Of a stretch of 64,000 nt of DNA, positions 27,061 to 45,849 are shown piece after piece. The first letter of the stretch is position 1, and every line of letters starts with the position of its first letter. Both the position numbers and the translations under genes were made by a program. The DNA is from Pagrus major (Eukaryota; Chordata; Actinopteri; Spariformes; Sparidae). The notes beneath the pieces were generated by a model, which did no database searches, was not told the DNA's origin, and was given only the letters and a program-made list of their open reading frames with translations. Location of the stretch: assembly GCF_040436345.1 (NCBI RefSeq), contig NC_133234.1, positions 11,160,446 to 11,224,445 on the forward strand. The letters are read 5' to 3'.

Positions 27061-30000
27061 GGAAACCAAGAGACTAATAATGGTACATTGTACTCTGCTT
27101 CACTTTTTCCAAGAATTGTCTTGAACTGACAGTAACTCAAGTAACTCAGTAACAGATTACTGCATGTGTTATATTTATCCCGTTTATATACCAGAGCATA
27201 GAGTATTTACACTAGTGGTACATTCACTTCATCAGCCTTTAATGGTCAAATAATCAAATGGCCAATGCTCAAAGAGTGGACATGGTTTAATTACCTTTAA
27301 ATATCAATTAGTTCAGGCTCAAAAAGCATTAGTCTTATGATCTGATCACATGATATTGATACAAACACTGCTCTCTCTGACAATATACTGTATGTTTTCT
27401 TGCATTAATGTTCAACTCCAAATGGACACAGCATACTGTAAAACTCTTTCCAAAAATAGAAAATTAATGGTCTCACATGTTTTTCCCCTCATAAACAAAT
27501 ACTGACTTCACAGCATTTGTAGTTAGAATTATTTTACGGTCCGTTCCCGTAACTTCCTTCTCATACACCCTCAGAGGCCCGCTTGAAGCCAGGAACCAAA
27601 CAGAATGGGTTTCACATGACGTCTTCATCACCATCTCTCTTTTTCTGTATCTCCCTAACAAGTACACAGAAAGTTAAGGGGGAGGTGAATGCCGTCAGTT
27701 TTGGGAATAATCCTGTGTTAAGTGCAGATGTCCGGACCAGAACAGGAAACGGCTCCATTTCCAGCTTCAGCTGAACCAAAAGGGTGGAGTCCAGCAAGAG
27801 CTCTCTCCATCCTATGATTTAATTATTTCCACTTAATCAATGAAACACTTCAGTTAATTCATCTGCTGTTCATTATGAGCACAGTCTTTACCGGGATTAG
27901 GAACAGTTGGAAATGAAGCGCTTGGCTTCCCGATGAACCAAGACAGCAAAGAGAGCGTCAAATGAGGATATCTCATCTCAAACATCAAGTGAATTGAAAA
28001 TAGAAACATAAGGAACAAGAGTCAGGCTTCTATGATTAATTTTTGACCCGTAAACTTGGCCTCTGTCTGACATCATTTTCCCCACATTATTTTTCCCCAT
28101 TTACAAGCCAGCAGAAAAATGTTGCATGGATGCACTTCATATTTCACTGGAAGCGGGTTCCTACAAGGCAGCATATGTCAGCCACATTCAAACATCTCAT
28201 GTGCATGGCCAGGGAGTGGATGGACTGACCCCAAGCTCCTGTAAGTGGTCATAGACAACCATGTGCATGTATTGCAGTCTGATTACAGCACGTATACACT
28301 CTGTATGTATGCATGAGAGAGTTATAGGGTAAGGCTGATACATCAACTGGCTGATATGCCCTCAGTTAAGTGGATAATATGGCGATAAGATATGGTTCTT
28401 TTCATTTGTATAGGGGCATTCTGCACAGAAACTTGCTTCAGTTTGCAAACTACTCTACTACTACTACTGTACTTTGAACTTATATAACCAATTTTCATAC
28501 ATTTCAGTGCTAATTTCTCCTCTAGCGTCAGTAGCCTCCATTGACCAGAATGCAATGCAGCCACAGTGTACTTTCTGAGAATGTGAAAATATATAGTACA
28601 TTCATGTGGTGTCACACTAATTGGAAAAATTAGCTCCTGGCAGGGAAAATTCATGTGAACGCCCCCTGTAATGACAACACAAAAGAAAACGTACATTTTG
28701 GGACACAACCGACTTTGACTTCATATATGCAGAAACATGGCAGATGACGATGATAATCAGAAACTTTTTATTCATCCAAGTGTGGCATATCAGTTCTTTT
28801 CTCACATGTAGTTGTATGGTATCAGGTTGTAACCATCAGACGCTTTCCACGACCAAGACTGGTTTTCTGGGAAATGTGTGAGGCTGCAGACCTTGAGGGA
28901 GAGCAGGTACACCGGAAAAGTAAATTATAACAATTCATCAAAACTGGAATCTCAAAGAAAGAACAAAAACTAGTACACAGAGACATACAGGCGCAAGCTC
29001 TCTGGCAGAGAAACACACTCTAAAACCCCTTAAATCCACATACAGTCTACTATCTGTGTGGACAATTTCTACACAGCACCTCTTCAGCGAAACAAGCTCG
29101 TCCAAAAATTTCGTGGTCTGAACTCTTGTTGCACTCATCAAGGAAATGATCCTGTGCTGCGTAGAAGTGGATTCACCCAGTGCATCTCTTGGCTGCAGTT
29201 GCACAGTAGCGGCGTTGTAAGCGAGTACCCTGCTTCATGACCCATGCTGTTATAATGAGGTAAATGTTGAGTTGTGGCGCTTTAGAGTTTCACTCATCTG
29301 TATTAAAATAATCAGATTTATTTTGATTGAGACAGGCTGATTATTCAATTTCTACTCATTCCTCTAATATGTCTGTTTGGCACGTAGTGGAATATTAGTA
29401 CAAGTCGAAGCAATAAAATAACACACTGCATTTATCTGGACTGTGCTTAGCAATTAGGCTGAGTCAGCTACACTTGATTCATCACCTCTCATCTATCGCT
29501 GAGGTAGACTGCTAGTAATTCAGAGTTCTTTTGAAAACATAACCCAGAAATAACATCTACATTAAAAACTTCAAGCTGGGACTCTGGGATGCTCATGTGA
29601 TGTGTGCTGCGTTTCTGAGGAATTCATGATTCCTGTGGAAACCATCTGCCATAGTCCCACACACATTCCTGCTAATGCAAACACACAAAGTAATGTGACC
29701 ACACTTCCTTTCTCACAATGGCTAAGAGAGTGAAGTAGGCGAAGAACGGAAGAGAAATCGGAGAAAGAGAAACACACAGAAAGTGAGAGGGAGGACAAAG
29801 GAAAATGCAAAGATGGGACATCTCCCCAACTGGGAGCAAAATGCTGGAAACTTCCCATCACATCCACATCACAGCAGCATGTGACTCATCTAAGAGCTCT
29901 GATCGCAAAAGTGACTCACGGCTGATTATTAGATTGTCATCAGGAGAAAAAAAAGGCTTTACAAATAGATGGGAGTGGACACTAAACACAGAAGTCCCCT

Positions 30001-31104
30001 CTCATCTTGATGACTAAAGCTGTGCGTATGCTGCATGTCACTGTCAATGCAGCGCAAGGACTTCAAAAGTGTGCTTTATTTTTAGGGAGCTGCACATCCG
30101 CTGCCACTGGCTAATAGACAAGCTGCATGGAGCTGCCTGAAACGTACCTGAACTGAACGACTCACACTTTCAGCTCAACATGCAGTCCAATGACCATCTA
30201 GAGGCAGTTCACAGCATTCAACACTTGATGGGTGGCAAAATGTTAGTCTTTGGTGCAGCTGTGACATTAAAAAAAACACTGTTATGAAACTCAGTTATCA
30301 GATCAGATATGCACATTTGCTGTGCCCTGAGCAGACTTGCTTCAGCAGATGAATTCTATGAAAATCCATCAGATCTCACAGTCCGAGCTGCTGAATGATT
30401 CATAGCATCGCTAGTTATCTACAGGATCTTATTACAGCGGTATATAGGCCTATATTGATCATATGGGAACTAGAGATAGCAGCAGCACAAATGCCAAAGC
30501 CTCAGCTGGGTTCAGCCATCTGCTTTATGAACTCAGTTCAGCAGAAGTGATGAAATCCAGGGAATAGCCTGTGAATACTCTCATCCTTTAGCTTTCACTC
30601 CATTTAAAAATGTTGACTCTCTTGACGTTATGTGATTGCAGACGTCCCGCTTTGCTACCATTACAGAGCACATTCTGGCATTTAAGCGTTGATTGCCTGC
30701 AGACTGTCAATCTGACTCCTATGCAAATGTGAGCACCATGACAGGGGTCATTAAATCTTGGTGATTATTTAGAGAGCTAATGGTTGAGCATAATGATCCG
30801 ATGAAATTACTCTGAACTGCAGTTTAAAAAGGGAGATGCATATGGTCTGAGGGCGACAGGAGAGCGGGAGCAGAGCTGAGCGTGACAGCGCACAACAAAC
30901 TCTCACCACCAAAGTTTTCTTTAATAGTCTTTTGGCTCGTTAAAACCTCTTTCCTCCCACCTCTGATGTGCAGCTCTTGCACCAATCCTTCTTTCGAAAC
31001 ACAGAGCTGACAGCGCTCCAACATTTCTCTTCAAATTAAGGGTATTAAGGGCACAACAGTTCTTTACAAGTTACACATAAAGAAAGCCACAACTGTAGTC
31101 TTCA

Positions 31105-31570
31105 AGGAGACATATTATGCTCATTTTCAGGTTCAGAATTTTATTTTGGGTTAATAGCAGAAGAGGTTTACATGCTTTAATGCTCAAAAAGTGCATCAGT
31201 TTTCTCATTCTGTCCAGTGCTGCAGCTCTGTATTCCCCCTCTGTCTGAAACGCTCTCTTTTAGCTCCTGTCTCTTTAAGGTCCCCCCTCCTGAATACCCA
31301 GTCTCCTCTGATTGGTCAGCTCAAACACGCCTGACCCGGCGCTGCTAATAACAACAGAGCAGCTGTGCTAAATATATTCTTAAGTGCCAAACTAGCTGCT
31401 GGCATAAATAGATGCAAATGTGTGACATGGTGACGTAGTGTGATGTCACACACATGAACAAATTCATTTTCAATTCATTGTTTTACAGGGCATTTGTGCT
31501 GGATTATTTCTATACACAGCATGTAATTTTTTCCCACTTATTTGTACAACTTAAATAAAGATATAAAGTG
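31105..31570. repeat. dispersed repeat, 'GACATATTATGCTCATTTTCAGG' family
   Basis: Contains GACATATTATGCTCATTTTC, ACATGCTTTAATGCTCAAAA, CTCCTGTCTCTTTAAGG and CCTCTGATTGGTCAGCTC in order. I recognise this as a frequent interspersed element of percomorph fish genomes, from memory rather than a search. No coding capacity. Confidence 0.55.
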
Positions 31571-31574
31571 TTAG

Positions 31575-31802
31575 TTAGTGAGCTTTAGAGGCCCCGTTTT
31601 ATGTTAACAGTAGCACAGAGCCAGGCTAGCTGTGCCTATTTCCCCTTGTTTTCAGTCTTCAGGCTAAGCTAACCTAACCAGCTACTAGCTCCAGCTACAT
31701 ACTTATTGTACAGATATGAGAGTTGTAACTTGTCAATCTTCTCATTTGACTCTCACAAAGAAAGCTTATCAGATTTCCCAAATGTCCAACTATTCCTTTA
31801 AA
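31575..31802. repeat. family A fold-back element, one arm
   Basis: Contains AGAGCCAGGCTAGCTGTGCC, TTCAGTCTTCAGGCTAAGCT, AGATATGAGAGTTGTAACTT and GTCAATCTTCTCATTTGACT, then ends in ACTATTCCTTTAAAT. This matches the right arm of the element at 10004-10381. It directly abuts the preceding repeat. Confidence 0.65.
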
Positions 31803-33224
31803 TCTGAAGTAACCCTGTTTCACAAAAATGCTGCATATTTGGGTTATATAGTGTTGAATGCTGGAAAATAATGACAGCAAATGCCAAACACACCCATGCT
31901 GCACTATAAAGAAGAACCAGACAAAATGTGATCCTACCAGCAGCGATATGTTGGGAAACTATAGTAGATGAAGTGCTGATAAATGCTACTAATTAGCAGT
32001 CTATTATGACCATTGTGTTTGAAAATCCCAGTGTCTCTAAAACCAAATTCAGATTTTTCTCTTCTGGAGATGTATGAAAACTGCCTCAGAGAGATATTTT
32101 TCTTCTTAATGTCTTTTCCCAGTTTGACTTCCTGGTGTCCCACAGTGTGACTCCGCTGTGTTTTACAGCCTCCCTGATGTGCAGCGACAGGCCTGTTTAT
32201 CCTTCATTAATCTCTCTCCTCTGCTTTTACTCCCCCCACTTAATGCTGACGTTTATCCTATTAATGTGTTGTTTGATGGGAAAATCCCCCAATAACATAA
32301 TCCAGCGTCAAGGTTGCTAATGTGTGTGTCTCCACTGAGTGTATGTGTGTGTGTCCGTGTGAGCAGAGTTGATGCTAGACTGCCTAGTTGCCATGGAGTC
32401 AATGATTAATTGATGGAGATATAAAACCATGGCAAAGATGGTGGTTACTTTATGCATAGCTGCGAGGAAAGGGTTTGTTAGTAGGTGAGTGTGTGTGTCT
32501 GTTAGGTATTTGCATTTTATATATACTCCCCGTGGCAGGCTGTAAAGATATGGGCAGTGTCATAAACTGTAGTTTTTACAGTAAAACTGTAAAATTGTAA
32601 AATGCTGCCCCCTTATGTTCACATTCAAAACTGTGTTTTTACATAAGGTATGAAAGGAAGAAGTAACCATGAACTGTATATCAATGGTACAAGTATTCAG
32701 ATACCACAATGTGCAAATACTTGACTACTAAATAAATGTCTAACACTGCTAAAAAAGCTCCATTAATATGACCAAAGACACATTTGGTTGTAAATAGGTA
32801 ATTAAATGGAGCCAATAGAGTCGTTGCTTTATTTTGTTGTCCTCATTGTTTTTAATTCCTCCCTTGTGATGTATTTTTTCTTACCATTCTGTGCTGCTTT
32901 TATTTGTAATCTTCAATCTATGTATTATCCTTTATTCTGTATACTGCCTATAATCTTTTTTATTTATTCCTTATTACTTTGACGTGATGTCATCTTCTCA
33001 TCATCCTTTATTGATTTTATTCTATTACTTTTTCTCTCTCTTTCTTTTTCTGTGATTTTGCCAGTTTTATCGCTTTTATTCCGTTGACTTGTAATAACTC
33101 ACATTGGCTTTTTGTGTTTTTACATTTTCTGTTTGTGCCTTCTTGTTTTAACTCACCTTAGACAAGACTTCCTTGGGTTTGGCTTGACTGTTGAGTGTTT
33201 ATTCCCTAAGTATCCTGCTTTTGC

Positions 33225-33279
33225 TTAATTGTCAAAGCACTTTGTAGACTCTGTTTTTAAAGGTGCTATATAAATAAAG

Positions 33280-33310
<31 letters not shown>
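33225..33310 (+). repeat. retroposon-like 3' tail with (TTA)n
   Basis: AAAGGTGCTATATAAATAAAG is followed by about ten TTA units (33281-33310). This junction of a short conserved tail and a trinucleotide repeat is typical of the 3' end of fish non-LTR elements or their SINEs. The body upstream is not recognisable, so only the tail is called. Confidence 0.5.
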
Positions 33311-33559
33311 GATAAAAAAGTCCAGTAATAATTAGATAAAAGGTGGAAAATTATTAGATAAAAAATCATAATTATGTGTTACAAAAGTCATAACTATGAG
33401 ATTATAATTTCCATTATCTGTGACCTAGGTTACCATGTGAATTTCTATTTTTTTCCCATCAATTTTTTTTCTTCAAGTAGGATTACATTATCTTTACTTA
33501 GGGAAAGTATCTGATTACTTTACAGTATACTGGATACAGGCTCTTCTCTAAGGGCGTCA

Positions 33560-33950
33560 TGTTCCAGTGTGACCAGCAGGCGGCAGTGTTTCAGCGCCCC
33601 GCTCTGACCGGATGTGACTCGCAGGGCTCTCTGCGCCGCAGCCTCCAAACTGTGGGCGTATTTTTCCCTCTTGACTCCAGAGTTTTTTTTTTTCCTGGGT
33701 GTTGCCTGCCTGGATTACAACTTTGGAGTTTCACCGGGTGTTGCCGAGAACGAGAGAGACAAGCCGGATAATTTCGGCAACGACAACATTTTTCTACTTT
33801 TCGGAGCGCACTCTTGGCCCCCGGCACTGTTTACGTTGTACTTTCCCAGCGACACCGGACCGGTTTATTACAGCCCCCGGTATCTAGCTAAGCTAACTGA
33901 GCTCGAGCTGCTGTACGGTCACTGGGGTTTGCTAGCGACAGAGCCGTCCG
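33560..33950 (+). promoter_or_regulatory. rac1: rac1 5' leader / promoter-proximal CpG-rich region
   Basis: GC-rich, CpG-bearing sequence directly upstream of the rac1 ATG, in contrast to AT-rich DNA before 33,540. No TATA box is evident. It contains a poly-T tract (33685-33693) and ends in GCCGTCCG-ATG. The exact start of transcription is not visible. Confidence 0.5.
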
Positions 33951-37122
<3,172 letters not shown>

Positions 37123-38500
37123 AGAAGAACCACAGGGAGTAGGAAGTGTGGTTGCAGTCAGAACTCACCTATCAGAGGGAAGATGATGATGGCTGGGTTC
37201 CCCAAGTATCTGTTCACCCCCTGTGTCCTTGCTTTTATAGAAGCTCTGATAGATCAGACTTCCGCTGAAAGAACCTCACAGATGTAAGCAGCGCTGAAGG
37301 TTTTCTGTCAGATTTGGTGTCTGGTTGCTTTCATCTGTTTAGTTCTTTCAGATTGACAGGAATGAAGTGACTTTGCTAAGGCCTTGGGGGATGTGAGGGT
37401 GGGGGGTTGTGGGTTTGATTAAGGAAAAAGAGGAAGGATTTTGTGAAGAAACACTACTTGAACGTGAAATTACCGTAGTTTTAACTCCATAAGTGAAGGA
37501 GGTCCTGCACTGCACTCTTTTCCCTACACACTAAGAGATTCCTGCTGCCTTGATGAAATTTTACTTTAAGAAAAAAATGTTTTTTAGAAGCAAATTTCTC
37601 CTTTTTTCATTGTCAGTCTTTTGTGAGCTGTGGTTGACGGACCGTTTCGTTTACATGTGTCATCTGACTAGACTGAGGTGTTGCCAAAACTCAGTCAACG
37701 GTCATCGCTTTGTCAATCCATGAACACTAAATTGTCGTTTCTCTTCCTTTTTTAATTTAGTTTTAATCTGTACGATACCATCACGCAGTCATGAGCAAAC
37801 GGTTTAATCCTTAAACGACTTATAACGATTGTAGCAGCTGTTAAGATACCTAATAATGACTCTACAGTTAATGAGCATTTAAAACACAGTGTCTGCTAGA
37901 TATTTAACAGGTTGTGTTCCTTAAAGCTTTGTAGTTCCATCGCTCTGTTCTCGCTATGTGTTAAGTGAACACGCAGTATTTTATGACAGACTGTCGGGCA
38001 TGTAAAGGTGCAGTGCAACCAATGTTGTGCTGGTTCATTCTCTATCTGTAAAGGTTATATCATTTCATGTCAGTGCTCCGAAAGTGGTCTTGATATTCAG
38101 GCTTTTTTCTCAGTATATGATGATCATATTGCTATGATGGTCTGTAACCATATCATATTGACCCCATCTGTAACTGTGTTTTATGAAGTCTATGAGCCAG
38201 TGTGTTAGCACTTAAAGGTTGCAACTGATTTCAATGTGTCTTTTGTACAACATGACCATGAGAAGTAAATAGTCGGCACAGGCAATTTTATTCTGAAATG
38301 AGCAATGATCAATTTGCATGGGTGCCCTGGTGAGTTGCTGTAAATCTGGACTCATTTTATCAGTGTTTCAATGGCGCAGTGGAAGTGCACACTTAGAGTT
38401 ACTTTCTTGCTAAATGTGGTATCATTTTCACATAGTAATATTTTGATTTTTTTTTTTTATAAAAAGCAAATAAAATCATTAAAAACGCTAATGTCAATTA
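37123..38500 (+). other. rac1: rac1 3' untranslated region
   Basis: Non-coding sequence from the stop codon to the poly(A) signal at 38469. About 1.35 kb is a plausible length for a rac1 3'UTR. It is AT-rich, with T-rich runs and a poly-T tract (38449-38458) just before the signal. No alternative signal closer to the stop is obvious. Confidence 0.6.
38469..38474 (+). terminator. rac1: rac1 poly(A) signal AATAAA
   Basis: AATAAA follows a T-rich stretch and is the first strong signal after the rac1 stop. crym ends tail-to-tail about 680 bp further on. Confidence 0.6.
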
Positions 38501-38544
38501 TACATTTTTTGTCTTCTTTCCAAACACATAACAGGGAAATAATA

Positions 38545-38765
38545 TAAGTAAGGCTGCAACTCATGATTTTCTTTTACCTCATTATTTCCTCATTATATAT
38601 AAAATAGTGAAAAACATTCATCACAATTTCATATAGGTCAATCAGAAACATTAAAAAATATATAATATTCAATAATTTCAAACAGAAAAAATGTATTCAC
38701 ATTAAACTTTTTTTAAATTTTTTTAAAGGAAATAAGCAAATCATATTTGTGAAGCTGGAACCAAC
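38545..38765. repeat. family E repeat, diverged copy
   Basis: Contains AAGGCTGCAACTCATGATTT, AAATAGTGAAAAACATTCATCACAA and TGTGAAGCTGGAACCAACCAATG, in the order typical of the family also seen at 56540-56750. Confidence 0.55.
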
Positions 38766-38929
38766 CAATGCTTGGCAATACTAGGCGTGCTAGGAACATG
38801 CCTCTCAGGATGGCAACGTCAGCTGCTCCACCACTTACTCTAGCACCACCAGGGGGTCAATGTTCAGTCTGACATGTTTTTATGACAGAAAACTACCAAA
38901 ACTACAGACATTTACAGTGTTTTGTGCCA

Positions 38930-39105
38930 GTTAGCATATGTTAGCATGCTAACACACTAAACTAATGGTGAATATTGTAACAATGGAAGTTGAACATTAG
39001 CATGTAACCATTATCGTCAGTGAGTGTGTTAGCTTGGTAAGCATTGCATCTGATAAACAGTGTGCTGATATTAGCATCTAGCTGTCAGCATGGCTGTAGT
39101 CTCCA
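38930..39105. repeat. family C repeat, copy between rac1 and crym
   Basis: Contains TTAGCATGCTAACACACTAA, GAACATTAGCATGTAACCAT and GTCAGCATGGCTGTAGTC, in the same order as the copy at 10730-10930. Confidence 0.65.
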
Positions 39106-39150
39106 TCAATAAAGGTCATACACAGGGCAGAATTGAAACACATGGCCTCT

Positions 39151-42051
<2,901 letters not shown>

Positions 42052-44136
42052 CGTGGACGGAGCTGCTGCTGTTGCGGTTCAGAAGAGGACTTGAGTTTAT
42101 GTTCGGTCCAAAGTTCGTGTCGCTGTCTGACCGTGTGCCCGTGCTGCATTCAGGAGACGCAGGACAAGCGGGCTCTTTAAACGCCGCTCCAGGAGGAGTG
42201 GCTGGCAGAGACTGACATGGGAGGGAGGAGCAAGCTTTATAATAAATCCGATATCTTTTATGTATTTATTTATAGAGAATAAAGTGCAGATGACTTTACA
42301 TTTTAGGCTACAGGTGTTTTTTTTTATGTTGAGCAGTGTTTGGGAGAAGTTTAATGAGTAAAAGCAGTGATAACCTACAACAATGGAAAACTATCAGTGA
42401 AAGTGAAACGACAGAAGTATTAGGAGTAAAGGGTACAACAATCAAAAGCTATTATGCAAAAGTGCCTCTCCCAGTGTTACACAGACCGGAAGTGGAAAAT
42501 AAATGTGTAAATCTGCTTCAGTGCTGTGTTTAAGTACACTTTGAGGTACTCTATTCAAGTATTTCCATTTTAGGCCACTTTAAAGGACAAGTTGACCCAA
42601 AAATGAAAATTCAGTCCTTATCTTCTCACCCCCATGCCGATGGAAAGTCTAGTGAAGTTTGGTAGTCCACAAGACAATTCTGGAGTTTCACAGCAAAACA
42701 GCTTTGCAGCTTTTTTCATAAACAACTGAAGTAGATGGAGACTTGTGTTAAAATGTGAAGAAAAAAAACACATGCTACGTAATCCAAGTATCTGAAGGCC
42801 CAGAGATCTCAAACTGATTTGAAAATATGTTATTTATACCCTTTTTAAAGCCAAAATCTTCACTTCAGCTGCTAGGCTACAGGCATTAGCATGCACTCCA
42901 TTTGAAGTGTGAAGAGTGTAAATAATGAATTTTTAAATCAATTTGGGATCTCTGGACTTCTGGAGACTTGGATTACACCAAACGCCTTTAAAAAAAGTTT
43001 TAAAACAAGTTCCCATCTACTTCAGTTGTTTAGGAGAATGCTGCAACACTGTTTTGCTGTCAAGCTCCAGAAATGTTTTGTGGACTATGAAATTCTTCAC
43101 CCAACTTTTGGGTGAACTTATCCTTTAAACTCCTCTACATTTAATAGGCAAATATTGTACTATCACTCCATGACATTTATTCAACCGATTTAGTTATAAT
43201 TTTACAGATTTTAGTTAATAAACAACTTTGTGGCCTTACAAAAAAACAGCACTTGGTGAGGGTGGTTCATCTACTTTTAAATGTCCACAAGCGCTGCAGC
43301 TCCACCAAAGAGAGCTCTCCCCCTCACTACTTCTGGATTTAATTAAATAACTATGAGTCCCTAAGGGCCGCATGCATCATTTTACAAGCAATATGTAAAA
43401 AGCAAAGGTTTGAGAATAGAAAATAATGAATATATATGTGTATCAGAGTTTAATTTGTTTTCCTTCTCCAAAGTTTCACATAATTCTACCTTTTTAATTG
43501 CAGGATCTATTTATTGTGGAAATTCAACAGTTTTGGATTCAGAAATCAATGTATGGTAGAGAACATATCAGGATGTGAGAGGAGATCCCCTTCACCTAAG
43601 GTGTGGGGAGTTGTCAGTGTTAGAACCATGGATCTATTATAAGATCTGAGTATTTCTTCCACCACTGTTAAATGCCTATCACTTTAATTTTATTAAATAT
43701 GCAGCACTGTCACCGTCATTTTCATGTAGCAGCTGGTTAAAATATACAGCATGTTAAAATATTTTTTCTTAAATTTAATTTAATCAAATATGACAATCAC
43801 TGCAAAGTTGTTTACAATAAGACTTAAATAGTGGATTACAACTGGTGAAGCAATCTGAGGCTGCCATACTGTTAGTGACCTGAGGAACATGGTGGCAGCA
43901 TCTCCAAGTGAAATTAGCAGCTGTTGTATTTGTTTTCAGTGAAAGCATGCCAGCTATCCCTGCAGAGCATTGCCTAGTCTGGAGCTAAAATCTATATTCC
44001 TGCCAAAATTGATAAATTATAGCATCAATTACAAACGCTTTTGGACACATCTGATATAGTTTAAGGTCAACTTCACAATCCAATTGAAAATCAAACACTC
44101 AAATGAACAACACACCAGGTTTAAATAAAAAAATGT
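42052..44136. other. intergenic region crym-snu13
   Basis: The first 130 bp upstream of the crym ATG are GC-rich with CpGs and probably hold its leader and promoter. The rest is AT-rich and contains the fold-back element at 42579-43129. No additional gene was seen. Confidence 0.55.
42579..43129. mobile_element. complete fold-back / MITE-like element (family B)
   Basis: The left end TTTAAAGGACAAGTTGACCC is mirrored at the right end (reverse complement TTTAAAGGATAAGTTCACCC). The arms stay complementary well inward: AGACAATTCTGGAGTTTCACAGC, AACTGAAGTAGATGG and GTAATCCAAGT on the left match AAGCTCCAGAAATG, CCATCTACTTCAGTT and ACTTGGATTAC on the right. The 551-bp unit is a near-palindrome with no coding potential. 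Partial relative at 19520-19770. Confidence 0.8.
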
Positions 44137-44142
44137 TTTATT
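44137..44142 (-). terminator. snu13: snu13 poly(A) signal AATAAA
   Basis: AATAAA on the minus strand (TTTATT on plus), 185 nt beyond the snu13 stop codon. Confidence 0.6.
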
Positions 44143-44326
44143 ATGAATCAGGGGATGTCATGGCAAACTGATACACTAACTGGACACACTGTCCTAAAAT
44201 GTAAAAAAAAAAAAAACCTTATCTATAACTGTTTTTTAATCAAACAGAAGACAAAATTACTTTTAATCTGGAAATAGTCTTCCCCTTTTGAATCAAGGAG
44301 AATATGTCACTACAGTGCAACAAAAA

Positions 44327-45334
44327 TCACACGAGCAGTCTCTCGATAGCCATCTGGACAGACTGAATCTGCGGCTTGAGCTGAGACCCCTCCTTTATGG
44401 TGACTGAGGTAGCAATGACGGGGCGTGACACCCCACAGGCGCGGCCCAGGGCCTGCTTGGAGCGGACAAACACGTACGGGACGTTCTTGTCCTCGCAGAG
44501 CAGTGGCAGGTGGAGGATGATCTCCAGTGGTTCAGCATCAGCAGCCATCACGATGAACTCAGCGATGCCTCTGTTCAGTGTTTTAGTGGCTGAGGACGAA
44601 GTAGAGTCAGAAAATACATCAGTGACAGTTAAGAGCCAAATATATTTTATCAATTATTGCATGTGACACAAACAAGCAGCAGATTCTAATGTTTGAGAAG
44701 CTGCACCACAAGTGTTTTGGATTCTTGCTTTAAAGATGACTGAAAGATTCACTGGTAATGAAAATATTTGATTATTAGTAATCTTTTAATCAACTAATTG
44801 ACTTTTGCCAAACTAATGCACCTCTATAATGAACTATATGAAACTGATGTGTTAAAGACAAGCAGTTAAGTTACTTTTCAAGGACAGGATCTTTAATGCA
44901 CACATCTGAGAGGCTTTAGAGAGCTGCTGTGTTTAAACATGTGTCCCGGAAAAAACACCACGTTTTCCAGACTTTTCAAACATTTCCAGCTTGTACGTGA
45001 AGTAACACTGTAGTCCTAAAATGTACACTTCCTCACCTTCATTAGCCCCCTTCCTCAGCTGTTTGTAGTTAGAGGCTTGCTGCACCAGGTCCAGGATGGT
45101 TTTGGTCAGCGTGGCGTCGGCCAGCGGGTAGGCCTTTGGGTTCACTTGAGCTTCAGTCTGATCATGACACATTGAACAAAATAAAACCAAATTAACCGCA
45201 GGAAGGCAGTATATAAAGCCAACAAACACGATAATATTGTGAGTTAAACGTCAGCTTGCTGTGCAGCCTAGTTTCGTTAGCTTGCTAACAGTTAGCTTGT
45301 CTGTTAGCGTGTTAGTTCATTCAGAACTCACCAT
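44327..45334 (-). CDS. snu13: SNU13 / NHP2L1 / 15.5K, box C/D and U4 snRNP RNA-binding protein, complete
   Basis: SNU13 is an L7Ae-family protein that binds kink-turns in U4 snRNA and box C/D snoRNAs and nucleates snRNP and snoRNP assembly. Exons on the minus strand: 45334-45332 (only the ATG), 45157-45037 and 44589-44327. Introns are GT-AG and the product is 128 aa, equal to human. [14 protein letters not shown] is the N-terminus. The kink-turn contact region [13 protein letters not shown] spans 37-49 and includes Gly38, Asn40, Glu41 and Lys44. [19 protein letters not shown] and [15 protein letters not shown] follow, and the end is IERLLV. The single-codon first coding exon is also how the human gene is built. 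It is transcribed divergently from uqcrc2. A fish a/b duplicate cannot be decided here. Confidence 0.97.
44695..44835. repeat. family E repeat fragment in snu13 intron 2
   Basis: TTTGAGAAGCTGCACC, TTGATTATTAGTAATC and TTTAATCAACTAATTGACTTT resemble the end of the family E repeat. Confidence 0.45.
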
Positions 45335-45527
45335 TTTGAATTGTTTATCCTCGTATTCCGGCCCTCTCGGCGAAATGCTTCACGGAGGACTATATTGTTC
45401 ACCTGTAGTTGAAAAGGCAACACGACGAAATATGCACTTTCTGTCAGTAATAGTTTTTTAGCAGTACGAAGTCTCTCAGCTCTGTCGCATGCAGCAGGTC
45501 CAAACGTTCACCGCACGTGTGGGGTGA

Positions 45528-45539
45528 CGCACATGCGCA
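45528..45539. promoter_or_regulatory. snu13: NRF1-like site upstream of snu13
   Basis: CGCACATGCGCA matches the NRF1 consensus YGCGCAYGCGCR at 11 of 12 positions and lies about 195 bp upstream of the snu13 ATG in CpG-containing DNA. Known motif; occupancy is inference. Confidence 0.45.
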
Positions 45540-45822
45540 CTGGTGACATCAGCTCAAAACGACAGGAAGTGCTTTCCCCCTCTTTGCTTTGTTATCATGC
45601 TGCTGGTGGATGAATGGATGTTTCATTTAACTGCTAATTCGATCAACTTTTAAGCAGTTTCTAATGAGTAAATATTGACTTTAACAACATAATACAAATT
45701 ATACAGTATAAGTATACAAATTCTGATTCTGTAAATCAGTTTAATGGACATGTCAATGATATAAAAACAATGAAATAGTAATATTAGTATCAATAATCCT
45801 GATTCTGGAAAATTAGACTATT

Positions 45823-45849
45823 AGTAAGTAAGTAAGTAAGTAAGTAAGA
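45823..45849. repeat. (AGTA)n tetranucleotide repeat
   Basis: Almost seven uninterrupted AGTA units. Confidence 0.95.

Larger units (their letters stand above)
24046..33550. other. gene-poor interval between cyth3 and rac1
   Basis: About 9.5 kb lie between the head-to-head cyth3 (minus) and rac1 (plus) genes. The compound minisatellite at 24.24-25.05 kb, the CACATGTGAA repeats near 26.8-27.0 kb, dispersed elements at 31.1-31.8 kb and a TTA repeat at 33.28-33.31 kb are listed separately. I see no conserved coding exon. Short open frames (for example 25838-26038 and 28343-28708) look like chance. Confidence 0.6.

Noticed and set aside
28343-28708. 121-aa minus-strand open frame
   Set aside because: No domain, AT-rich low-information composition, no splice signals of note; chance frame.
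44590-45036. Box C/D snoRNA in a snu13 intron
   Set aside because: No paired C (RTGATGA) and D (CTGA) boxes with a terminal stem were found on the sense strand; the segment overlaps a dispersed repeat.
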